DNA of 64,000 bases from Ascidia mentula. Taxonomy: Eukaryota > Chordata > Ascidiacea > Phlebobranchia > Ascidiidae. A program made the position numbers and the translations under genes. The stretch is taken from assembly GCA_947561715.1 (NCBI GenBank), contig OX387203.1, positions 13,454,001-13,518,000 on the forward strand, written 5' to 3'. A model generated the notes under the pieces. It ran no database searches. It was not told the DNA's origin and saw only the letters and a program-made list of their open reading frames with translations. Of the stretch, positions 1 to 11,200 are shown one piece after another. How positions within the stretch are numbered: the first letter of the stretch is position 1; each line of letters begins with the position of its first letter.

Positions 1-1214
1 TGTCCAGCGGCATGCATACTTTTCTGTCGTTGCAAGCGTGGTAATTACCGCTGCACTCTCAGTGTTGAAAATCGCCATTCCACGTGCTTGCCATGTCGCA
101 ACCACTCCAAGTGCCCACCAGGCCAAGCTCCGACCCTCTGCCACCAGTCGACATTCTATTTGAATAAGGTAAGCATCACGCCCTGTCCGGGCTACTTTTT
201 AACTACTTAATCGTTTGCAAAGGCCCCCCGCCGTCGTTGCCGCGTCGACGACGCCGGCTCGTGCTCATTATGCCCAATTACTGTCCAGCGGCAGACATAA
301 TTTTCAGTCGTTGCAAGCGTGGTAATTACCGCTGCACTCTCAGTGTTGAAAATTGCCATTCCACGTGCTTGCGATGTCCCAACCACTCAACGTGCCCACC
401 AGGCCAACCTCCGCCCCTCTCCCACCAGTCGACATTCTATTTGAATAAGGTAAGCATCACGCCCTGTCCGGGCTACTTTTTAACTACTTAATCGTTTGCA
501 AAGGCCCCCCGCCGTCGTTGCCGCGTCGACGACGCCGGCTCGTGCTCATTATACCAAATTACTGTCCAGCGGCAGACATACTTTTCAGTCGTTGCAAGCG
601 TGGTAATTACCGCTGCACTCTCAGTGTTGAAAATTGCCATTCCACGTGCTTGCGATGTCCCAACCACTCAACGTGCCCACCAGGCCAACCTCCGCCCCTC
701 TCCCGCCAGTCGATATTCTATTTGAATAAGGTAAGCATCACGCCCTGTCCGGGCTACTTTTTAACTACTTAATCGTTTGCAAAGACCCCCTGCCGTCGTT
801 GCCGCGTCGACGACGACTCGTGCTCATTATGCCCAATTACTGTACAGCGGCTAGGCTGCTTTTTTACTTGGGCGCGCATGATTTTTGTTCTATGTGAATA
901 AGTGTAGGAGGTGGGAAATGCCCACCGTGTAGACCTCTGTCACAATAGAAATTGTGACGTCACAGAGCATGCTTGCTCACCATGCCCTATTGCTGTCCAG
1001 AGGCGAGGATGCTCTCCTTGCCGATGCAAATGTGGCAAATACGGCGGCACTCAGTGTTGAAAATTGCCATTCCACGTGCTTGCGATGTCCCAACCACTCC
1101 AAGTGCCCACCAGGCCAACCTCCGCCCCACTCCCTCCAGTCGACATTCTATTTGAATAAGGTAAGCATCACGCCCTGTCCGGGCTACTTTTTAACTACTT
1201 AATCGTTTGCAAAG

Positions 1215-1495
1215 GCCGCCCGCCGTGGTTGCCGCGTCGACGAAGCCGGCTCGTGCTCATTATGCCCAATTACTGTCCAGCGGCATGCATACTTTTCTGT
1301 CGTTGCAAGCGTGGTAATTACCGCTGCACTCTCAGTGTTGAAAATCGCCATTCCACGTGCTTGCCATGTCGCAACCACTCCAAGTGCCCACCAGGCCAAG
1401 CTCCGACCCTCTGCCACCAGTCGACATTCTATTTGAATAAGGTAAGCATCACGCCCTGTCCGGGCTACTTTTTAACTACTTAATCGTTTGCAAAG
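1215..1495 (+). repeat. Representative satellite subunit A (281 bp)
   Basis: Type copy of subunit A. It starts with GCCGCCCGCC after a CAAAG and ends with the next CAAAG. Diagnostic differences from B and C are a Ser codon in the arginine-rich stretch (PRRRSRL), GGCATGCATACTTTTCTG in place of GGCAGACATA, and AATCGCC in place of AATTGCC. It contains a CACGTG E-box palindrome and the donor-like AAGGTAAGC near its end. The frame opening at 1229 would encode 84 residues with the pattern CRCKRGNYRC then HSTCLPCRNHSKCPPGQ. It always precedes B in intact HORs. Confidence 0.92.
1442..1495 (+). other. Intron-like 54-bp module at the end of each subunit (representative)
   Basis: Each subunit ends AATAAG then GTAAGC, a near-ideal 5' splice site. 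Next come a T-rich tract with TTTTTAAC (branch-site-like) and, 54 bp after the GT, a terminal AAAG. GT and AG are kept in all subunit types, including the reverse arrays, where the end reads TTAAG in some A' units. The acceptor is weak, with A rather than C/T at position -3. The conserved LINE insertion site falls inside this module. It may be chance; I see no proof of splicing. Confidence 0.3.
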
Positions 1496-1776
1496 GCCCC
1501 CCGCCGTCGTTGCCGCGTCGACGACGCCGGCTCGTGCTCATTATGCCCAATTACTGTCCAGCGGCAGACATAATTTTCAGTCGTTGCAAGCGTGGTAATT
1601 ACCGCTGCACTCTCAGTGTTGAAAATTGCCATTCCACGTGCTTGCGATGTCCCAACCACTCAACGTGCCCACCAGGCCAACCTCCGCCCCTCTCCCACCA
1701 GTCGACATTCTATTTGAATAAGGTAAGCATCACGCCCTGTCCGGGCTACTTTTTAACTACTTAATCGTTTGCAAAG
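1496..1776 (+). repeat. Representative satellite subunit B (281 bp)
   Basis: Type copy of subunit B. It starts with GCCCCCCGCC and is marked by GGCAGACATAATTTTCAG and by CTCTCCCACCAGTCGACATT near the 3' end. It differs from C mainly at ATAATTTT versus ATACTTTT and at CACCAGTCGAC versus CGCCAGTCGAT. Subunits B and C are the closest pair in the HOR, so one probably arose from the other by duplication within the array. Confidence 0.9.
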
Positions 1777-2057
1777 GCCCCCCGCCGTCGTTGCCGCGTC
1801 GACGACGCCGGCTCGTGCTCATTATACCAAATTACTGTCCAGCGGCAGACATACTTTTCAGTCGTTGCAAGCGTGGTAATTACCGCTGCACTCTCAGTGT
1901 TGAAAATTGCCATTCCACGTGCTTGCGATGTCCCAACCACTCAACGTGCCCACCAGGCCAACCTCCGCCCCTCTCCCGCCAGTCGATATTCTATTTGAAT
2001 AAGGTAAGCATCACGCCCTGTCCGGGCTACTTTTTAACTACTTAATCGTTTGCAAAG
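1777..2057 (+). repeat. Representative satellite subunit C (281 bp)
   Basis: Type copy of subunit C, marked by GGCAGACATACTTTTCAG and CCGCCAGTCGATATTC. This copy carries the rarer ATACCAAATT allele; most other C copies read ATGCCAAATT. It is followed by D through the junction CAAAGACCCCCTGCC, where A, B and C junctions read CAAAGGCC. Confidence 0.9.
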
Positions 2058-2182
2058 ACCCCCTGCCGTCGTTGCCGCGTCGACGACGACTCGTGCTCAT
2101 TATGCCCAATTACTGTACAGCGGCTAGGCTGCTTTTTTACTTGGGCGCGCATGATTTTTGTTCTATGTGAATAAGTGTAGGA

Positions 2183-2199
2183 GGTGGGAAATGCCCACC
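2183..2199. other. Hairpin in subunit D (representative copy)
   Basis: GGTGGG, a 5-nt spacer and CCCACC form a 6-bp perfect stem. It recurs in every D and D' subunit. The flank beyond it differs between the two subfamilies, but the stem is unchanged. Confidence 0.6.
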
Positions 2200-2225
2200 G
2201 TGTAGACCTCTGTCACAATAGAAAT

Positions 2226-2237
2226 TGTGACGTCACA
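2226..2237. promoter_or_regulatory. CRE-type palindrome in subunit D (representative copy)
   Basis: TGTGACGTCACA is a perfect 12-bp palindrome containing the full cAMP-response element TGACGTCA. It lies within a longer imperfect inverted repeat (CTCTGTCACAAT ... ATTGTGACGTCACAGAG). It is present once per D or D' subunit in both orientations of array. That CREB/ATF-family proteins bind such sites is established. Whether this one drives satellite transcription is inference. Confidence 0.5.
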
Positions 2238-5200
2238 GAGCATGCTTGCTCACCATGCCCTATTGCTGTCCAGAGGCGAGGATGCTCTCCTTGCCGATGC
2301 AAATGTGGCAAATACGGCGGCACTCAGTGTTGAAAATTGCCATTCCACGTGCTTGCGATGTCCCAACCACTCCAAGTGCCCACCAGGCCAACCTCCGCCC
2401 CACTCCCTCCAGTCGACATTCTATTTGAATAAGGTAAGCATCACGCCCTGTCCGGGCTACTTTTTAACTACTTAATCGTTTGCAAAGGCCGCCCGCCGTG
2501 GTTGCCGCGTCGACGAAGCCGGCTCGTGCTCATTATGCCCAATTACTGTCCAGCGGCATGCATACTTTTCTGTCGTTGCAAGCGTGGTAATTACCGCTGC
2601 ACTCTCAGTGTTGAAAATCGCCATTCCACGTGCTTGCCATGTCGCAACCACTCCAAGTGCCCACCAGGCCAAGCTCCGACCCTCTGCCACCAGTCGACAT
2701 TCTATTTGAATAAGGTAAGCATCACGCCCTGTCCGGGCTACTTTTTAACTACTTAATCGTTTGCAAAGGCCCCCCGCCGTCGTTGCCGCGTCGACGACGC
2801 CGGCTCGTGCTCATTATGCCCAATTACTGTCCAGCGGCAGACATAATTTTCAGTCGTTGCAAGCGTGGTAATTACCGCTGCACTCTCAGTGTTGAAAATT
2901 GCCATTCCACGTGCTTGCGATGTCCCAACCACTCAACGTGCCCACCAGGCCAACCTCCGCCCCTCTCCCACCAGTCGACATTCTATTTGAATAAGGTAAG
3001 CATCACGCCCTGTCCGGGCTACTTTTTAACTACTTAATCGTTTGCAAAGGCCCCCCGCCGTCGTTGCCGCGTCGACGACGCCGGCTCGTGCTCATTATGC
3101 CAAATTACTGTCCAGCGGCAGACATACTTTTCAGTCGTTGCAAGCGTGGTAATTACCGCTGCACTCTCAGTGTTGAAAATTGCCATTCCACGTGCTTGCG
3201 ATGTCCCAACCACTCAACGTGCCCACCAGGCCAACCTCCGCCCCTCTCCCGCCAGTCGATATTCTATTTGAATAAGGTAAGCATCACGCCCTGTCCGGGC
3301 TACTTTTTAACTACTTAATCGTTTGCAAAGACCCCCTGCCGTCGTTGCCGCGTCGACGACGACTCGTGCTCATTATGCCCAATTACTGTACAGCGGCTAG
3401 GCTGCTTTTTTACTTGGGCGCGCATGATTTTTGTTCTATGTGAATAAGTGTAGGAGGTGGGAAATGCCCACCGTGTAGACCTCTGTCACAATAGAAATTG
3501 TGACGTCACAGAGCATGCTTGCTCACCATGCCCTATTGCTGTCCAGAGGCGAGGATGCTCTCCTTGCCGATGCAAATGTGGCAAATACGGCGGCACTCAG
3601 TGTTGAAAATTGCCATTCCACGTGCTTGCGATGTCCCAACCACTCCAAGTGCCCACCAGGCCAACCTCCGCCCCACTCCCTCCAGTCGACATTCTATTTG
3701 AATAAGGTAAGCATCACGCCCTGTCCGGGCTACTTTTTAACTACTTAATCGTTTGCAAAGGCCGCCCGCCGTGGTTGCCGCGTCGACGAAGCCGGCTCGT
3801 GCTCATTATGCCCAATTACTGTCCAGCGGCATGCATACTTTTCTGTCGTTGCAAGCGTGGTAATTACCGCTGCACTCTCAGTGTTGAAAATCGCCATTCC
3901 ACGTGCTTGCCATGTCGCAACCACTCCAAGTGCCCACCAGGCCAAGCTCCGACCCTCTGCCACCAGTCGACATTCTATTTGAATAAGGTAAGCATCACGC
4001 CCTGTCCGGGCTACTTTTTAACTACTTAATCGTTTGCAAAGGCCCCCCGCCGTCGTTGCCGCGTCGACGACGCCGGCTCGTGCTCATTATGCCCAATTAC
4101 TGTCCAGCGGCAGACATAATTTTCAGTCGTTGCAAGCGTGGTAATTACCGCTGCACTCTCAGTGTTGAAAATTGCCATTCCACGTGCTTGCGATGTCCCA
4201 ACCACTCAACGTGCCCACCAGGCCAACCTCCGCCCCTCTCCCACCAGTCGACATTCTATTTGAATAAGGTAAGCATCACGCCCTGTCCGGGCTACTTTTT
4301 AACTACTTAATCGTTTGCAAAGGCCCCCCGCCGTCGTTGCCGCGTCGACGACGCCGGCTCGTGCTCATTATGCCAAATTACTGTCCAGCGGCAGACATAC
4401 TTTTCAGTCGTTGCAAGCGTGGTAATTACCGCTGCACTCTCAGTGTTGAAAATTGCCATTCCACGTGCTTGCGATGTCCCAACCACTCAACGTGCCCACC
4501 AGGCCAACCTCCGCCCCTCTCCCGCCAGTCGATATTCTATTTGAATAAGGTAAGCATCACGCCCTGTCCGGGCTACTTTTTAACTACTTAATCGTTTGCA
4601 AAGACCCCCTGCCGTCGTTGCCGCGTCGACGACGACTCGTGCTCATTATGCCCAATTACTGTACAGCGGCTAGGCTGCTTTTTTACTTGGGCGCGCATGA
4701 TTTTTGTTCTATGTGAATAAGTGTAGGAGGTGGGAAATGCCCACCGTGTAGACCTCTGTCACAATAGAAATTGTGACGTCACAGAGCATGCTTGCTCACC
4801 ATGCCCTATTGCTGTCCAGAGGCGAGGATGCTCTCCTTGCCGATGCAAATGTGGCAAATACGGCGGCACTCAGTGTTGAAAATTGCCATTCCACGTGCTT
4901 GCGATGTCCCAACCACTCCAAGTGCCCACCAGGCCAACCTCCGCCCCACTCCCTCCAGTCGACATTCTATTTGAATAAGGTAAGCATCACGCCCTGTCCG
5001 GGCTACTTTTTAACTACTTAATCGTTTGCAAAGGCCGCCCGCCGTGGTTGCCGCGTCGACGAAGCCGGCTCGTGCTCATTATGCCCAATTACTGTCCAGC
5101 GGCATGCATACTTTTCTGTCGTTGCAAGCGTGGTAATTACCGCTGCACTCTCAGTGTTGAAAATCGCCATTCCACGTGCTTGCCATGTCGCAACCACTCC

Positions 5201-8200
5201 AAGTGCCCACCAGGCCAAGCTCCGACCCTCTGCCACCAGTCGACATTCTATTTGAATAAGGTAAGCATCACGCCCTGTCCGGGCTACTTTTTAACTACTT
5301 AATCGTTTGCAAAGGCCCCCCGCCGTCGTTGCCGCGTCGACGACGCCGGCTCGTGCTCATTATGCCCAATTACTGTCCAGCGGCAGACATAATTTTCAGT
5401 CGTTGCAAGCGTGGTAATTACCGCTGCACTCTCAGTGTTGAAAATTGCCATTCCACGTGCTTGCGATGTCCCAACCACTCAACGTGCCCACCAGGCCAAC
5501 CTCCGCCCCTCTCCCACCAGTCGACATTCTATTTGAATAAGGTAAGCATCACGCCCTGTCCGGGCTACTTTTTAACTACTTAATCGTTTGCAAAGGCCCC
5601 CCGCCGTCGTTGCCGCGTCGACGACGCCGGCTCGTGCTCATTATGCCAAATTACTGTCCAGCGGCAGACATACTTTTCAGTCGTTGCAAGCGTGGTAATT
5701 ACCGCTGCACTCTCAGTGTTGAAAATTGCCATTCCACGTGCTTGCGATGTCCCAACCACTCAACGTGCCCACCAGGCCAACCTCCGCCCCTCTCCCGCCA
5801 GTCGATATTCTATTTGAATAAGGTAAGCATCACGCCCTGTCCGGGCTACTTTTTAACTACTTAATCGTTTGCAAAGACCCCCTGCCGTCGTTGCCGCGTC
5901 GACGACGACTCGTGCTCATTATGCCCAATTACTGTACAGCGGCTAGGCTGCTTTTTTACTTGGGCGCGCATGATTTTTGTTCTATGTGAATAAGTGTAGG
6001 AGGTGGGAAATGCCCACCGTGTAGACCTCTGTCACAATAGAAATTGTGACGTCACAGAGCATGCTTGCTCACCATGCCCTATTGCTGTCCAGAGGCGAGG
6101 ATGCTCTCCTTGCCGATGCAAATGTGGCAAATACGGCGGCACTCAGTGTTGAAAATTGCCATTCCACGTGCTTGCGATGTCCCAACCACTCCAAGTGCCC
6201 ACCAGGCCAACCTCCGCCCCACTCCCTCCAGTCGACATTCTATTTGAATAAGGTAAGCATCACGCCCTGTCCGGGCTACTTTTTAACTACTTAATCGTTT
6301 GCAAAGGCCGCCCGCCGTGGTTGCCGCGTCGACGAAGCCGGCTCGTGCTCATTATGCCCAATTACTGTCCAGCGGCATGCATACTTTTCTGTCGTTGCAA
6401 GCGTGGTAATTACCGCTGCACTCTCAGTGTTGAAAATCGCCATTCCACGTGCTTGCCATGTCGCAACCACTCCAAGTGCCCACCAGGCCAAGCTCCGACC
6501 CTCTGCCACCAGTCGACATTCTATTTGAATAAGGTAAGCATCACGCCCTGTCCGGGCTACTTTTTAACTACTTAATCGTTTGCAAAGGCCCCCCGCCGTC
6601 GTTGCCGCGTCGACGACGCCGGCTCGTGCTCATTATGCCCAATTACTGTCCAGCGGCAGACATAATTTTCAGTCGTTGCAAGCGTGGTAATTACCGCTGC
6701 ACTCTCAGTGTTGAAAATTGCCATTCCACGTGCTTGCGATGTCCCAACCACTCAACGTGCCCACCAGGCCAACCTCCGCCCCTCTCCCACCAGTCGACAT
6801 TCTATTTGAATAAGGTAAGCATCACGCCCTGTCCGGGCTACTTTTTAACTACTTAATCGTTTGCAAAGGCCCCCCGCCGTCGTTGCCGCGTCGACGACGC
6901 CGGCTCGTGCTCATTATGCCAAATTACTGTCCAGCGGCAGACATACTTTTCAGTCGTTGCAAGCGTGGTAATTACCGCTGCACTCTCAGTGTTGAAAATT
7001 GCCATTCCACGTGCTTGCGATGTCCCAACCACTCAACGTGCCCACCAGGCCAACCTCCGCCCCTCTCCCGCCAGTCGATATTCTATTTGAATAAGGTAAG
7101 CATCACGCCCTGTCCGGGCTACTTTTTAACTACTTAATCGTTTGCAAAGACCCCCTGCCGTCGTTGCCGCGTCGACGACGACTCGTGCTCATTATGCCCA
7201 ATTACTGTACAGCGGCTAGGCTGCTTTTTTACTTGGGCGCGCATGATTTTTGTTCTATGTGAATAAGTGTAGGAGGTGGGAAATGCCCACCGTGTAGACC
7301 TCTGTCACAATAGAAATTGTGACGTCACAGAGCATGCTTGCTCACCATGCCCTATTGCTGTCCAGAGGCGAGGATGCTCTCCTTGCCGATGCAAATGTGG
7401 CAAATACGGCGGCACTCAGTGTTGAAAATTGCCATTCCACGTGCTTGCGATGTCCCAACCACTCCAAGTGCCCACCAGGCCAACCTCCGCCCCACTCCCT
7501 CCAGTCGACATTCTATTTGAATAAGGTAAGCATCACGCCCTGTCCGGGCTACTTTTTAACTACTTAATCGTTTGCAAAGGCCGCCCGCCGTGGTTGCCGC
7601 GTCGACGAAGCCGGCTCGTGCTCATTATGCCCAATTACTGTCCAGCGGCATGCATACTTTTCTGTCGTTGCAAGCGTGGTAATTACCGCTGCACTCTCAG
7701 TGTTGAAAATCGCCATTCCACGTGCTTGCCATGTCGCAACCACTCCAAGTGCCCACCAGGCCAAGCTCCGACCCTCTGCCACCAGTCGACATTCTATTTG
7801 AATAAGGTAAGCATCACGCCCTGTCCGGGCTACTTTTTAACTACTTAATCGTTTGCAAAGGCCCCCCGCCGTCGTTGCCGCGTCGACGACGCCGGCTCGT
7901 GCTCATTATGCCCAATTACTGTCCAGCGGCAGACATAATTTTCAGTCGTTGCAAGCGTGGTAATTACCGCTGCACTCTCAGTGTTGAAAATTGCCATTCC
8001 ACGTGCTTGCGATGTCCCAACCACTCAACGTGCCCACCAGGCCAACCTCCGCCCCTCTCCCACCAGTCGACATTCTATTTGAATAAGGTAAGCATCACGC
8101 CCTGTCCGGGCTACTTTTTAACTACTTAATCGTTTGCAAAGGCCCCCCGCCGTCGTTGCCGCGTCGACGACGCCGGCTCGTGCTCATTATACCAAATTAC

Positions 8201-11200
8201 TGTCCAGCGGCAGACATACTTTTCAGTCGTTGCAAGCGTGGTAATTACCGCTGCACTCTCAGTGTTGAAAATTGCCATTCCACGTGCTTGCGATGTCCCA
8301 ACCACTCAACGTGCCCACCAGGCCAACCTCCGCCCCTCTCCCGCCAGTCGATATTCTATTTGAATAAGGTAAGCATCACGCCCTGTCCGGGCTACTTTTT
8401 AACTACTTAATCGTTTGCAAAGACCCCCTGCCGTCGTTGCCGCGTCGACGACGACTCGTGCTCATTATGCCCAATTACTGTACAGCGGCTAGGCTGCTTT
8501 TTTACTTGGGCGCGCATGATTTTTGTTCTATGTGAATAAGTGTAGGAGGTGGGAAATGCCCACCGTGTAGACCTCTGTCACAATAGAAATTGTGACGTCA
8601 CAGAGCATGCTTGCTCACCATGCCCTATTGCTGTCCAGAGGCGAGGATGCTCTCCTTGCCGATGCAAATGTGGCAAATACGGCGGCACTCAGTGTTGAAA
8701 ATTGCCATTCCACGTGCTTGCGATGTCCCAACCACTCCAAGTGCCCACCAGGCCAACCTCCGCCCCACTCCCTCCAGTCGACATTCTATTTGAATAAGGT
8801 AAGCATCACGCCCTGTCCGGGCTACTTTTTAACTACTTAATCGTTTGCAAAGGCCGCCCGCCGTGGTTGCCGCGTCGACGAAGCCGGCTCGTGCTCATTA
8901 TGCCCAATTACTGTCCAGCGGCATGCATACTTTTCTGTCGTTGCAAGCGTGGTAATTACCGCTGCACTCTCAGTGTTGAAAATCGCCATTCCACGTGCTT
9001 GCCATGTCGCAACCACTCCAAGTGCCCACCAGGCCAAGCTCCGACCCTCTGCCACCAGTCGACATTCTATTTGAATAAGGTAAGCATCACGCCCTGTCCG
9101 GGCTACTTTTTAACTACTTAATCGTTTGCAAAGGCCCCCCGCCGTCGTTGCCGCGTCGACGACGCCGGCTCGTGCTCATTATGCCCAATTACTGTCCAGC
9201 GGCAGACATAATTTTCAGTCGTTGCAAGCGTGGTAATTACCGCTGCACTCTCAGTGTTGAAAATTGCCATTCCACGTGCTTGCGATGTCCCAACCACTCA
9301 ACGTGCCCACCAGGCCAACCTCCGCCCCTCTCCCACCAGTCGACATTCTATTTGAATAAGGTAAGCATCACGCCCTGTCCGGGCTACTTTTTAACTACTT
9401 AATCGTTTGCAAAGGCCCCCCGCCGTCGTTGCCGCGTCGACGACGCCGGCTCGTGCTCATTATACCAAATTACTGTCCAGCGGCAGACATACTTTTCAGT
9501 CGTTGCAAGCGTGGTAATTACCGCTGCACTCTCAGTGTTGAAAATTGCCATTCCACGTGCTTGCGATGTCCCAACCACTCAACGTGCCCACCAGGCCAAC
9601 CTCCGCCCCTCTCCCGCCAGTCGATATTCTATTTGAATAAGGTAAGCATCACGCCCTGTCCGGGCTACTTTTTAACTACTTAATCGTTTGCAAAGACCCC
9701 CTGCCGTCGTTGCCGCGTCGACGACGACTCGTGCTCATTATGCCCAATTACTGTACAGCGGCTAGGCTGCTTTTTTACTTGGGCGCGCATGATTTTTGTT
9801 CTATGTGAATAAGTGTAGGAGGTGGGAAATGCCCACCGTGTAGACCTCTGTCACAATAGAAATTGTGACGTCACAGAGCATGCTTGCTCACCATGCCCTA
9901 TTGCTGTCCAGAGGCGAGGATGCTCTCCTTGCCGATGCAAATGTGGCAAATACGGCGGCACTCAGTGTTGAAAATTGCCATTCCACGTGCTTGCGATGTC
10001 CCAACCACTCCAAGTGCCCACCAGGCCAACCTCCGCCCCACTCCCTCCAGTCGACATTCTATTTGAATAAGGTAAGCATCACGCCCTGTCCGGGCTACTT
10101 TTTAACTACTTAATCGTTTGCAAAGGCCGCCCGCCGTGGTTGCCGCGTCGACGAAGCCGGCTCGTGCTCATTATGCCCAATTACTGTCCAGCGGCATGCA
10201 TACTTTTCTGTCGTTGCAAGCGTGGTAATTACCGCTGCACTCTCAGTGTTGAAAATCGCCATTCCACGTGCTTGCCATGTCGCAACCACTCCAAGTGCCC
10301 ACCAGGCCAAGCTCCGACCCTCTGCCACCAGTCGACATTCTATTTGAATAAGGTAAGCATCACGCCCTGTCCGGGCTACTTTTTAACTACTTAATCGTTT
10401 GCAAAGGCCCCCCGCCGTCGTTGCCGCGTCGACGACGCCGGCTCGTGCTCATTATGCCCAATTACTGTCCAGCGGCAGACATAATTTTCAGTCGTTGCAA
10501 GCGTGGTAATTACCGCTGCACTCTCAGTGTTGAAAATTGCCATTCCACGTGCTTGCGATGTCCCAACCACTCAACGTGCCCACCAGGCCAACCTCCGCCC
10601 CTCTCCCACCAGTCGACATTCTATTTGAATAAGGTAAGCATCACGCCCTGTCCGGGCTACTTTTTAACTACTTAATCGTTTGCAAAGGCCCCCCGCCGTC
10701 GTTGCCGCGTCGACGACGCCGGCTCGTGCTCATTATGCCAAATTACTGTCCAGCGGCAGACATACTTTTCAGTCGTTGCAAGCGTGGTAATTACCGCTGC
10801 ACTCTCAGTGTTGAAAATTGCCATTCCACGTGCTTGCGATGTCCCAACCACTCAACGTGCCCACCAGGCCAACCTCCGCCCCTCTCCCGCCAGTCGATAT
10901 TCTATTTGAATAAGGTAAGCATCACGCCCTGTCCGGGCTACTTTTTAACTACTTAATCGTTTGCAAAGACCCCCTGCCGTCGTTGCCGCGTCGACGACGA
11001 CTCGTGCTCATTATGCCCAATTACTGTACAGCGGCTAGGCTGCTTTTTTACTTGGGCGCGCATGATTTTTGTTCTATGTGAATAAGTGTAGGAGGTGGGA
11101 AATGCCCACCGTGTAGACCTCTGTCACAATAGAAATTGTGACGTCACAGAGCATGCTTGCTCACCATGCCCTATTGCTGTCCAGAGGCGAGGATGCTCTC

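Larger units (their letters stand above)
2058..2487 (+). repeat. Representative satellite subunit D (430-bp composite)
   Basis: D is not a simple 281-mer. Its first ~75 bp match the head of an A/B/C unit (to TACAGCGGCTA). Then comes ~125 bp unique to D (TAGGCTGCTTTTTTACTTGG onward), with a hairpin at 2183-2199 and a CRE palindrome at 2226-2237. The remainder is a second, more diverged 281-type body from about 2253 (ATGCCCTATTGCTGTCCAGA). D therefore looks like two truncated units joined around a foreign segment. The second body, in one frame, reads CSPCRCKCGKYGG, a compact Cys cluster. Both LINE copies are inserted at the end of a D-type subunit, and the DNA transposon sits at the unit-head/unique-segment junction of another D. 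Confidence 0.92.

Noticed and set aside
237-491. Repeated 60- to 84-codon open frames in every satellite subunit (MPRRRR..., MTSQSML..., MAEGRS...) as a gene family
   Set aside because: They are open in several frames and on both strands at once and recur with the repeat period. Their uniformity follows from satellite homogenisation. No start context, stable single frame or known domain supports translation.
1215-2487. CENP-B box in the HOR
   Set aside because: I looked for the TTCG....A..CGGG core in the subunits and found none, so centromere function is not supported by that motif.
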